Of a DNA stretch of 64,000 bases, positions 33,543-41,169 are shown in pieces. The DNA lies in NCBI GenBank assembly GCA_016718275.1, contig JADKEA010000020.1:434001-498000 (forward strand), in the 5' to 3' direction. Source of the stretch: Candidatus Villigracilis affinis. GTDB taxonomy: Bacteria > Chloroflexota > Anaerolineae > Anaerolineales > Villigracilaceae. The first letter of the stretch is position 1. Every line of letters begins with the position of its first letter. The position numbers and the translations under genes are program-made. The notes under the pieces are model-generated. The model saw only the letters and a list, made by a program, of their open reading frames with translations. It was not told the origin of the DNA and made no database searches.

Positions 33543-33908
33543 ATGTCCAAGCGAAATGTTGTTCATGTTGAGATCCCTGCGGCGAACGTTGGAAGCGCGG
33601 CAAAGTTCTATCAGGACTTGTTCGGCTGGAAGCTTCAACACGTTCCCGATATGAATTACACCATGTGGGAGGCAGCCGATGGCTCCGGCGGCGGTTTCCC
33701 CGAGGTATCGGCTGAAAACCCTGTCGGGCAGGTGCTGGTCTATATTGCCAGCGACGACATCGATGCAGACTTGAAGAAGGTCGAACAACTCGGCGGCAAA
33801 GTGCTTGAGCCTAAACGCGAGATCCCGAACATGGGCTGGTTTGGCATTTTCAAGGACCCGACCGGGAACGTGCTTGCGCTTTACACAAGCATGAATCCTG
33901 AAAACTAG
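33543..33908 (+). CDS. VOC (glyoxalase-like) family protein
   Basis: 121 residues behind AAAAGGAG. A single VOC domain: KRNVVHVEIPAANVGSAAKF at the N-terminus with the first metal-ligand His, YQDLFGWKLQHV, YIASDDIDADLKKVEQLGGK, and GWFGIFKDPTGNVLALYTS at the end. In this subgroup the closing Glu is replaced (NVLALY), so it may bind ligands without a metal. Its promoter contains a GAAC-N4-GTTC operator, so expression is probably under a repressor, possibly LexA-like. The 98-residue gene 11 bases downstream is in the same transcript. Confidence 0.9.
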   Translation: MSKRNVVHVEIPAANVGSAAKFYQDLFGWKLQHVPDMNYTMWEAADGSGGGFPEVSAENPVGQVLVYIASDDIDADLKKVEQLGGKVLEPKREIPNMGWFGIFKDPTGNVLALYTSMNPEN

Positions 33909-33919
33909 CGGGTTGGGCC

Positions 33920-34216
33920 ATGGCTACCAGCGAGTTTAGGTTTACTACAAAGCCCGAACCTTTAAAAAAAGGTGTTCGCCTCAACCGGGCAAAATACGAG
34001 GTTGTGCGCATGGCTGTTCTTGAAAATCTGCGTACACATGGTGCGCTGACCTTCACGCAATTGGGCAATCTTGTGGAAGAGCAATTGCACGATAATTCTG
34101 ACAATTCAGTGATGTGGTATTTCACCATTGTGAAACTGGATATGGAAGCCTGTGGCGAAATTCACCGTGTGCCGAACTCAAAACCCCAGTTGATCGCTTT
34201 GCATGAAAATGCCTGA
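33920..34216 (+). CDS. Small winged-helix-like protein of unknown function
   Basis: 98 residues. After a Lys-rich N-terminus (TTKPEPLKKGVRLNRAKYEVV), helices and a short beta region (LENLRTHGALTFTQLGNLVE, SDNSVMWYFTIVKLDMEACG, GEIHRVPNSKPQLI) resemble a winged-helix fold. No family was certain. It is 11 bases after the VOC gene and shares its operator-controlled promoter. A terminator follows. Confidence 0.7.
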   Translation: MATSEFRFTTKPEPLKKGVRLNRAKYEVVRMAVLENLRTHGALTFTQLGNLVEEQLHDNSDNSVMWYFTIVKLDMEACGEIHRVPNSKPQLIALHENA

Positions 34217-34239
34217 TCTATAAATTAAAAATATTTATC

Positions 34240-34281
34240 AAACGGTCCGCAGGTTTCGAGGAGAAGTCTGCGGACCGTTTT
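34240..34281. terminator. Strong terminator
   Basis: AAACGGTCCGCAG (34240-34252) pairs with CTGCGGACCGTTT (34268-34280), followed by T. It lies between the VOC operon and the convergent mannosyltransferase gene and may serve both. Confidence 0.85.
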
Positions 34282-34305
34282 GATTCACAAATGGGGGAGG
34301 GAGGA

Positions 34306-35616
34306 TCAACCTGACCACATATTGAACATGTACATTGCGCACATGATGCTCATGATCAACATGCTGGCGATCGTCCATACACGGTCAAAGATGGGATTTT
34401 TGCCGAGCCTGCTGAGAAAAAGAAAAACAGGCGGTGCTGCCAAAACGTAGCGATACATTCCCTGGGCGGGTCCACTGGTGAATGAGAGGAAGACCACGAG
34501 GAAACCGAAAATGGCGAGGTCAGGATGTTTCTTGAAACCTGCGATACAGGCGGTGAAGCCAATCACAATGCCGAGCCATTCCACAAAATAATAAGCTGCA
34601 GCTTGCGGATTATTTTCGAACATGGCGCGGAAACCGTCAGACCAGGTGATGAATGTGACGCCAAATGAGAGCAATCCACGCCCAAAGAATTCAGCTTCCA
34701 CGAGGCTGAACGCCAACCCATAATAAGAAATGCGCCAAAGGAAAAATGCCAATATGGGAGAGGCTGCGACCAACCCATTGGCGACAATGCGCCAGGGAAT
34801 GCCGCGATAATAGATTTGACTCCATTCCATGTCGAGCTCCAGCCACTCGGCTTCCCTGACCCACGAAATAATGAGCGGGATGGCGATCACCACCCCAGCC
34901 GCGCGGGTGAAGGTAGCCATGACTGCGACCACCGCCGCCCAGCCGCGATGTCCGCGGCGGAGCAGCAGCAGGCTGCTGAAAGCCAGCCCGACGAACAGGC
35001 CCTCCGTATATATTTCAGCCAGAAAAAAGCCGCTTGGAAAAATGAGCAGGTAAAAGGCCGCGCGGACGCCGCTGGCTTCATCCATTTCAACGCTTGCAAA
35101 TTCATACAGGGCGATCATCGCGGCCAAAGTACCAAGCAGGGAGACGATCACTCCTGCCAGGCTGGCCGTGGCGATGGCATTTAATCCGAACAATGAAAGC
35201 GGGATTGCAAACAGGCGCATCATCATCGGGTAGAACGGAAAGAATGCATAGCTGAGGGAAATGCCCGGAATTTCCGTGGATTGTGCTGGAATGACAAAAG
35301 GCCAGAAACCCGTGCTGGGGGTGTCATCCCCAACTTGTCCGCGGATGCGTGCCGGGCCGGGAGCTTCATATCCGCCTACGGCGATCGCGAGATAGTATTC
35401 AGAATCCCATGAAACGTGGCGGTTGAGAAAAGGTTCATTGAGATAGATCTTTCCGTCCTGACTGCCCGGCGTGGTTTCAGTGGCTGTCCATTCAAGCGCG
35501 CGGTCTGGCGGCTGGATCGTGTAACGCGCCGGTAAAAAGACATGATACGCCAACATGATCAATGCCCATCCAAGCCAGATACCAAAGATTGTACGGTGAT
35601 TGGGGTTACGAAACAT
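34306..35616 (-). CDS. PIG-V-like mannosyltransferase, membrane
   Basis: 436 residues, 9-11 membrane helices. It matches the PIG-V/GT76-type polyprenyl-sugar-dependent transferases: the first extracytoplasmic loop has LNRHVSWDSEYYLAIAVGGY, with the catalytic-type acidic residue after Trp. Next are ISLSYAFFPFYPMMMRLFAI, AAFYLLIFPSGFFLAEIYTE, GLFVGLAFSSLLLL and ATFTRAAGVVIAIPLI. It is last in a transcript with the two permease genes upstream (5 bases). A clear paralogue (same LNRHVSWDSEYYLAIAVGGY-like loop) is at 56831-58048. The acceptor is unknown; lipid or surface glycan mannosylation is likely. Confidence 0.88.
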   Translation of the reverse strand: MFRNPNHRTIFGIWLGWALIMLAYHVFLPARYTIQPPDRALEWTATETTPGSQDGKIYLNEPFLNRHVSWDSEYYLAIAVGGYEAPGPARIRGQVGDDTPSTGFWPFVIPAQSTEIPGISLSYAFFPFYPMMMRLFAIPLSLFGLNAIATASLAGVIVSLLGTLAAMIALYEFASVEMDEASGVRAAFYLLIFPSGFFLAEIYTEGLFVGLAFSSLLLLRRGHRGWAAVVAVMATFTRAAGVVIAIPLIISWVREAEWLELDMEWSQIYYRGIPWRIVANGLVAASPILAFFLWRISYYGLAFSLVEAEFFGRGLLSFGVTFITWSDGFRAMFENNPQAAAYYFVEWLGIVIGFTACIAGFKKHPDLAIFGFLVVFLSFTSGPAQGMYRYVLAAPPVFLFLSRLGKNPIFDRVWTIASMLIMSIMCAMYMFNMWSG

Positions 35617-35621
35617 GGTAT

Positions 35622-36701
35622 TTATTTTTCCATTCCGGTTACTACGATGTCACGCATAAAATAGCGCTGCGAGATAAGCAACACGATGACCGGCACGATC
35701 ATTAAAATAAGCGCGCCAGCCTGAAGTTGATTTTGAATCGGTGTGAGGCTCTGGAAGCTTTGCACCCCAAATGAGATCGGAGCCAAATCGCGGCTGATGC
35801 TGAGATAAAGCGCCGCCTGACGCGTTTCGTTCCACATGTAGAAGAAATGCAGAAGTGACACTGTGATCACCGTAGGCCAAGATTGCGGCAGGATCACCTG
35901 AAGTAAAACCCGCAGCGGACCAGCGCCATCGAGCATGGCCGCTTCATCCAGATCCTTGGGGATGCTTTTGAAGTTCTGGCGCAGGAGGAAAATGTAAACG
36001 GCATTCCCGAAAAAGAAAGGAACCAAGATCGGAAGCCAGGTGCCTTCCCAGTGCAGGATGCGTACGAAAAAGAAATAAGTGGGAATGAGAGTCACTTTTT
36101 CAGGGATCAAAATGGTCGCGATCAGGATGTAGAAAAGAATGTCACCGCCTGGCAGGGGGAAACGCGAAAACCCATACGCCACGATAATGGAGGAAATCAG
36201 GACACCGATCTCTCCAATGATGGTCATGATCAGGGTGTTTTTTAGCATTTGAGAAATGGGTAACGCACTAAACAAGTTGGTGAAATTATCAAGGGTGATA
36301 TAAAAATGGTAGACCCCTTTTAGTTGACGCCAGCTTCCCTCCCATGGAATAAGCCCGCCATCAGGGTTTTGCGGGTCGATGAATTGACTTGACATCCGTC
36401 CCGGCTCCACCAACACAAGCTGGCGAATCTCCCCATTAGGGAATGGAACATTGTAGATCGCATAACTTCTACCTTGATATTCATAGCGTGTGTGCCGGGC
36501 AGGGTAGGCGGGTGAATTGCGATCAGACAGCTGTGGTCCTTCCATGAGAGATGTGGCGACCATGAAAAGCATGGGGAATAGATACACAAACAGGATCAGG
36601 AAAATAAACAAATTAAACAGTCCGCTGCCCAGTGTTTCCCATAGTTTTAGCGAAAGATAATTGTGCGGCACAAGCCAATTGCGTTTTGTTTTCGTTGTCA
36701 T
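35622..36701 (-). CDS. Sugar ABC transporter permease (MalG type), no binding protein beside it
   Basis: 359 residues, six predicted helices. The EAA loop is DLDEAAMLDGAGPLRVLLQV (about 250-270). Between the first helix and the transport core is an unusually long extracytoplasmic insertion (about 60-140), rich in Tyr/Pro/Gly (HTRYEYQGRSYAIYNVPFPN, GGLIPWEGSWRQLKGVYHFY). The permease in the 52-kb operon has the same insertion. It pairs with 36705-37610; no binding protein or ATPase gene is near. An MsiK-like shared ATPase elsewhere is likely. Confidence 0.9.
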   Translation of the reverse strand: MTTKTKRNWLVPHNYLSLKLWETLGSGLFNLFIFLILFVYLFPMLFMVATSLMEGPQLSDRNSPAYPARHTRYEYQGRSYAIYNVPFPNGEIRQLVLVEPGRMSSQFIDPQNPDGGLIPWEGSWRQLKGVYHFYITLDNFTNLFSALPISQMLKNTLIMTIIGEIGVLISSIIVAYGFSRFPLPGGDILFYILIATILIPEKVTLIPTYFFFVRILHWEGTWLPILVPFFFGNAVYIFLLRQNFKSIPKDLDEAAMLDGAGPLRVLLQVILPQSWPTVITVSLLHFFYMWNETRQAALYLSISRDLAPISFGVQSFQSLTPIQNQLQAGALILMIVPVIVLLISQRYFMRDIVVTGMEK

Positions 36702-36704
36702 AAA

Positions 36705-37610
36705 TTATGCATCCCGATCCGGGTAATATACCCAGCGGCGCGCGCTCGTAAACAGGGCGTACACCACGATCATAACGATAATGAAGAAGAACCAGGCCAG
36801 GCTCGCTGCATAACCCAGGTCATATCTTTCAAAGAGAATAAAAGTGACATAGCCGTCATAGGGTGAGAAACTCCCGCTGAATACATTTCCGCGGTCGAGC
36901 AGGATCACACCGCCAAATATGGCGATCATGTTAATGACGATGGCAAAGAAGATGGCCGGGGAAATAAGCGGCAGTGTGATGTAGAAAAAACGCACCAGCG
37001 GACCTGCTCCATCCACCCGCGCAGCTTCCTGAATTTCAGGCGGCAATCCCTGCAGTGCGCCAAGCATGATCAGCATGCCCGGGCCGACAGACCAGAGCGA
37101 GCTAATGCTAAATAGCAATGCAATTGCCCCGTCGGAATACAAGTTATTGAATCCGTTCAGGCCAAGCGGTCCGAGGATCAATTTGTTCAGCCAGCCTGTG
37201 GCAGGGTCGACAAAACCGATCCACATAAAGAAAATGGCCACGCCAGGGATGATACTCGGCAGAAAGAACAACGTCCGCATCATGTTACCCGCTTTCAAGC
37301 GCGGATTGCTGAGCAAAGACGCGAGAAAAATGGAGGCGGCCAATTGCAGGGGGATCGTGGAGATTCCCAGCGCGATGGTCTCGAACAATACATATCCCAC
37401 CGCATCGTCGTGAAACAGGCGGATGTAATTCTCAAGGCCTGTGAATCTCGTTTGCTCGGGGGTGAGCAATTGAAAATTTGTGAATGAGATTCCCAACGAT
37501 GCCAGGATGGGCAGCAATTTAAACAACAACAGGCCGATGATCCAGGGCGAGATCAGCAATATGCCTAACCGCCTGTTAAATCTTAATTGTGATGTTTTTC
37601 TATTGGTCAT
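36705..37610 (-). CDS. Sugar ABC transporter permease (MalF type)
   Basis: 301 residues from the ATG at 37610, which has AAAGGA close upstream; an ATG 15 bases earlier overlaps the ribosome site. Six helices with the EAA loop EIQEAARVDGAGPLVRFFYI (about 200-219). It pairs with the MalG-type permease 3 bases downstream. It is divergent from the MFS transporter gene at 37683. The substrate is probably an oligosaccharide because of the glycosidases nearby; the proper binding protein may be the one at 54093, or lie outside the window. Confidence 0.9.
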   Translation of the reverse strand: MTNRKTSQLRFNRRLGILLISPWIIGLLLFKLLPILASLGISFTNFQLLTPEQTRFTGLENYIRLFHDDAVGYVLFETIALGISTIPLQLAASIFLASLLSNPRLKAGNMMRTLFFLPSIIPGVAIFFMWIGFVDPATGWLNKLILGPLGLNGFNNLYSDGAIALLFSISSLWSVGPGMLIMLGALQGLPPEIQEAARVDGAGPLVRFFYITLPLISPAIFFAIVINMIAIFGGVILLDRGNVFSGSFSPYDGYVTFILFERYDLGYAASLAWFFFIIVMIVVYALFTSARRWVYYPDRDA

Positions 37611-37682
37611 AATTTCCTTTTGCATGGTCTGCCAATAAATGGCGCTGCGGGCTTTGGGTGTTATACTCTGCCCGATTAAATT

Positions 37683-38861
37683 ATGAAGCTCGAACTCAAA
37701 AGCCGTTTCAACGATCTGCTCTTTGCACGTTTGTATTATTTCACTTTCATGGGAGGCTGGGGCTTCGTTCTCCCGTTCATCAATCTCTTTTATGTCAGCA
37801 TCGGTTTCAACGGAAAACAGATCGGCTTTATTTCATCCACCAGCGCCATTGTTGGCATGCTGGTTTCGCCGCTGTGGGTGAGTGAGGTCAAAAAGCGCCC
37901 GCAGGCTCGCAATATTTTGCAGGCGGCGTTGATCCTCGGGGGCATCGGGTATTATGCAATCGGCCTGCAAAGCCTGTTCCCATTAATTATCATCATTGTA
38001 TTTTTGCACGCGCTTGCTGCCTCGGGTATTGCGCCGCTTTCGGATTCAATGGCGGTGACCGTCTCTCAGGAATCAGGCAGCGGATATGGCAGCGTGCGTG
38101 TTTGGGGCTCACTGGGATGGATCGTCACGGTTCTTTCTTCGGGATGGCTGACAGCCCGCTACGGCTTTATCGCCGCTTTTATCGGGGTGGCCGTCATGTG
38201 GCTGATTGCCGCGAGCCTGATCTTTTTTATTCAGCCGCGCTTTTTCAGCTCACGGCAAATATCCACTCAACCGAAACCAAACCTGCGTGTCGCGCTTCAA
38301 TACATCTGGCAGGATAAAGTCCTGCGTGGATTTGCATTTGCACTCATTGTCATTGGTTTCTTCAACAACGGCGTTTTACAATTTGAAAATGTTTTTCTCT
38401 CCGAACTCGGCGCCACCAAACAGATCATCTCTGTGGCTGGGATCTTGAGCGCAGTGGTTGAAATTCCATTCATGATCTATTCGGATAAGATCGTGCAGCG
38501 GGTGGGCGCACATCGTCTGCTGTTGGTGGCACTGAGTATGACGATTTTCATGCGCCTCTCGGTGTTGACCCTGCCATCCATCATCACGATCATGGTGGTG
38601 CGTTTTATCGGCGGGGTGGCGTTCAGCTTTTACACCATTTCGTTCATCAAACTCATCAGCAGCCGCACCCAGCCCACAGAGACTGGTACCGTGCTGGCGA
38701 TCTTCAGTGTAACCCTTGCCGGGTTGGTGAATATCGTCGCTTCGCCCGTCTCTGGCGCGATCTTTGATGTCATCGGTGCCCGTTGGCTGTATGCCCTGTC
38801 TTCGGTGGGATACGTGATCGGCATCGCCTGCCTGTGGCTGACACGACCAACGGATTCATAA
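37683..38861 (+). CDS. MFS transporter, LacY/nucleoside-symporter-like
   Basis: 392 residues with twelve helices. The pattern fits the MFS_1-like group (PF12832; includes nucleoside, sugar and phenylpropionate symporters): LPFINLFYVSIGFNGKQIGF, SLFPLIIIIVFLHALAASGI, GSVRVWGSLGWIVTVLSSGW. TATACT (37662-37667) predicts a nine-base leader with no Shine-Dalgarno sequence. The gene is divergent from the orphan permease pair. It may import a sugar or oligosaccharide released by the nearby glycosidases. A palindromic repeat follows its stop. Confidence 0.88.
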   Translation: MKLELKSRFNDLLFARLYYFTFMGGWGFVLPFINLFYVSIGFNGKQIGFISSTSAIVGMLVSPLWVSEVKKRPQARNILQAALILGGIGYYAIGLQSLFPLIIIIVFLHALAASGIAPLSDSMAVTVSQESGSGYGSVRVWGSLGWIVTVLSSGWLTARYGFIAAFIGVAVMWLIAASLIFFIQPRFFSSRQISTQPKPNLRVALQYIWQDKVLRGFAFALIVIGFFNNGVLQFENVFLSELGATKQIISVAGILSAVVEIPFMIYSDKIVQRVGAHRLLLVALSMTIFMRLSVLTLPSIITIMVVRFIGGVAFSFYTISFIKLISSRTQPTETGTVLAIFSVTLAGLVNIVASPVSGAIFDVIGARWLYALSSVGYVIGIACLWLTRPTDS

Positions 38862-38867
38862 ATAACC

Positions 38868-38911
38868 GCGTAGTCGAAGGACCGTTTTCGAGAATTCCGC
38901 TTCGACTACGC
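38868..38911. repeat. Hyphenated palindrome, CGTAGTCGAAG type
   Basis: Perfect 12-base arms GCGTAGTCGAAG (38868-38879) and CTTCGACTACGC (38900-38911). It lies between the MFS and GH1 genes. It is related to the repeats at 16427 and 48458. Confidence 0.7.
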
Positions 38912-38929
38912 TCAGTGTAAAGAACGTGT

Positions 38930-40291
38930 TTAGAATCCGTTCTTACGAATGACGGTCTTATACCATTTCGCACTGTCCTTCAGGATGCGCTCCTGTGTTT
39001 CGTAATTAACCCAGACGATGCCAAAACGCTGGGAATACCCGAACGACCACTCAAAATTATCCATCAATGACCAGACGAAGTAACCAGCCAGCGGCACGCC
39101 TGCCTGAATGGCGCGCTGCGCTGCGGCGAAGTGCGTGCGCAGGTAGTTGGTGCGATGTACATCTGCGACATTTCCATTCTCATCTGGCGGCGTGGAATAG
39201 CTGGCACCGTTCTCGGTGATATAGATCTTCAGCGGGTTGTAATTGAAATAAACACGTCCCAAAACGCCGGTCAGCCCATCGGGATAGTTTTCCCAATCCA
39301 TTTCCGTCCAATGCTCGGGAGTCTTCGGGTGTGGGAAGAAGATCTGCGGGTCGTTGTTCGGGTCTTCAACGCGGTGTAAATTGCGGCCGTAATAATTGAG
39401 ACCAATGAAATCCGTCGGAACGGCGATGGTATCCATATCGCCTGATTGCACGAAGTCTAAACCGTTTGGAGCGCCGCCCAATTTCGTGAAGTACTTGACC
39501 ATATCCGATGGATAGCCGCGCCCGTAGACCGGGTCTGCGAACCAGCGGAACCATTTGCCATCATCGAGGCGGGCCGAGTCCATATCCATTTTGCTGTTGG
39601 AAGCAGGGACCTTCCAGCCGATATTCAGGGTGATACCCACTTCGGCATCCTTGCTGTTATTGCGGATGACAGGCACTGCCATGCCATGCGAAAGTAGCAG
39701 GTGATGGGCGGCACGCAGTGAAGCAGGGAGGTCTTTGACACCCGGTGCATGCACGCCTGTCTCATACCCCAGCCAGGCGACCACGGCGGGTTCGTTGTGG
39801 GTGATCCAGCTATGGACACGGTCACCGAGCGCGCGCGAAATGACATCGGCATATTCAACAAAGGCCTCGGTTGTGGAGCGTGCCGTCCAGCCGCCTTTGT
39901 CTTCCAGTGCCTGCGGCAGGTCCCAGTGTTCAAGCGTCACAAAAGGATCGATGCCAGCACTGAGCAGACCATCGACCAGCTTGCTGTAGAAATCGAGTCC
40001 TTTTTGATTGACCTTGCCGCGCCCAGTGGGCAAGACGCGCGGCCATGAGATCGAAAAGCGATAGGCTTGCAGGCCGAGTTTTTTCATCAGGCCGATATCT
40101 TTTTTCCACAGGCGGTAATGGTCGTTTGCCATATCGCCGTTGTCATTATTTCGAATCTTGCCCGGGGTGTGTGTGAAACGATCCCAGGTGGATTCACCCT
40201 TGCCGTGTTTATTCCATGCGCCTTCGATCTGATAAGATGCCGTTGCCGCACCCCAGATGAAATTGTCAGGAAAGATGATCTTGTTTGCCAT
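38930..40291 (-). CDS. GH1 beta-glucosidase
   Basis: 453 residues, full length. Retaining enzyme that hydrolyses beta-glucosides and often beta-galactosides. The acid/base is Glu167 (ITHNEPAVVAWLGYETGV) and the nucleophile Glu360 (IYITENGASYS). Other landmarks are FIWGAATASYQIEGAWNKHG and YRFSISWPRVLPTGRGKVN. The ATG at 40291 has GGAG six to seven bases upstream; the in-frame ATG at 40303 has no ribosome site. It ends the minus-strand glycan operon. No signal peptide, so it acts on imported oligosaccharides. Confidence 0.95.
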   Translation of the reverse strand: MANKIIFPDNFIWGAATASYQIEGAWNKHGKGESTWDRFTHTPGKIRNNDNGDMANDHYRLWKKDIGLMKKLGLQAYRFSISWPRVLPTGRGKVNQKGLDFYSKLVDGLLSAGIDPFVTLEHWDLPQALEDKGGWTARSTTEAFVEYADVISRALGDRVHSWITHNEPAVVAWLGYETGVHAPGVKDLPASLRAAHHLLLSHGMAVPVIRNNSKDAEVGITLNIGWKVPASNSKMDMDSARLDDGKWFRWFADPVYGRGYPSDMVKYFTKLGGAPNGLDFVQSGDMDTIAVPTDFIGLNYYGRNLHRVEDPNNDPQIFFPHPKTPEHWTEMDWENYPDGLTGVLGRVYFNYNPLKIYITENGASYSTPPDENGNVADVHRTNYLRTHFAAAQRAIQAGVPLAGYFVWSLMDNFEWSFGYSQRFGIVWVNYETQERILKDSAKWYKTVIRKNGF

Positions 40292-40306
40292 TGCATGCTC
40301 CATTCA

Positions 40307-41167
40307 TTATTTTGTAGAAGATAATTGTGCGCTGATCGTTCGTGCGCCTTCCAACGTTGCGGGGTAATCACCTGTCAGCACCTGCCATGTTTCAGCGTGT
40401 GTGACAGAGTCGCCCTGCTTCAAAGTCCGTAACGGACCAAGCGTTTCCAATTCGATACATACATCTTTTACATAGGCTTCCACGTTACAACCCAGATCGG
40501 GGTGGACCTCATCTGCATTGACCTCGAAATGCTTGATGAACAATGCGTTACTGAAAGCGCAGGCGATCCATCCGTGGGAATTGTTGCCGCCGACCTTGCA
40601 TGCCTCGGCGCTGGCTTTTCCGTGAAGCAGAATTAACTCATCGTTAAGTTCGAGGCGCTCGTCGTCGATCCGCGTATAAGGCCAGAGCACGATATTGCGA
40701 TTTGGTAGTAATCCATCCACATTTGATTGCGGCAGGATCGCCATGCCGCCCAATCGCAATTGGGTGATCGCCCAGGGAGCAAGCCGAATTTCATTTTCGC
40801 CGTGCCATGTGACCCGATGAAAAAGATGGACGCGATTGTCATCCAGCTGAATCGAGATTTCTTTTTCGATCCCGGATGCATCCTCAGCACTTCTTAGAAT
40901 CACCTTGCTGCCATTTTGTTCGACCTGCACGCCATCTTCAGGGCAGACGTAAAAAGGATTCTCCGGCGCAACCCACAAGCGATGCCCGCCGCGTAAATAA
41001 AACTCTCCATGCGGTGTGGGCCAGTGAACCTCGGGTGTTTCAGCCAGAAGGTTTCCACTTGCTCCCTTTGCAACCAGCCCAATGATCCGCGGACCCGTCG
41101 TCGTTAAATAATCGAGCCGCAAAAAATCATTTTCGATGGATGCGAATGGAAGCGCGGACTCAGCCAT
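40307..41167 (-). CDS. DUF4380 / mutarotase-like carbohydrate-binding protein
   Basis: 286 residues with a beta-rich, galactose-mutarotase-like fold: FLRLDYLTTTGPRIIGLVAK, GHRLWVAPENPFYVCPEDGV, NRVHLFHRVTWHGENEIRLA and LRLGGMAILPQS. It resembles DUF4380. The role may be anomer interconversion of imported sugars or a non-catalytic sugar-binding function; the catalytic His/Glu of GalM is not certain. It lies 2 bases after the GH94 gene, so it is translationally linked. It has no signal peptide. Confidence 0.78.
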   Translation of the reverse strand: MAESALPFASIENDFLRLDYLTTTGPRIIGLVAKGASGNLLAETPEVHWPTPHGEFYLRGGHRLWVAPENPFYVCPEDGVQVEQNGSKVILRSAEDASGIEKEISIQLDDNRVHLFHRVTWHGENEIRLAPWAITQLRLGGMAILPQSNVDGLLPNRNIVLWPYTRIDDERLELNDELILLHGKASAEACKVGGNNSHGWIACAFSNALFIKHFEVNADEVHPDLGCNVEAYVKDVCIELETLGPLRTLKQGDSVTHAETWQVLTGDYPATLEGARTISAQLSSTK

Positions 41168-41169
41168 GA

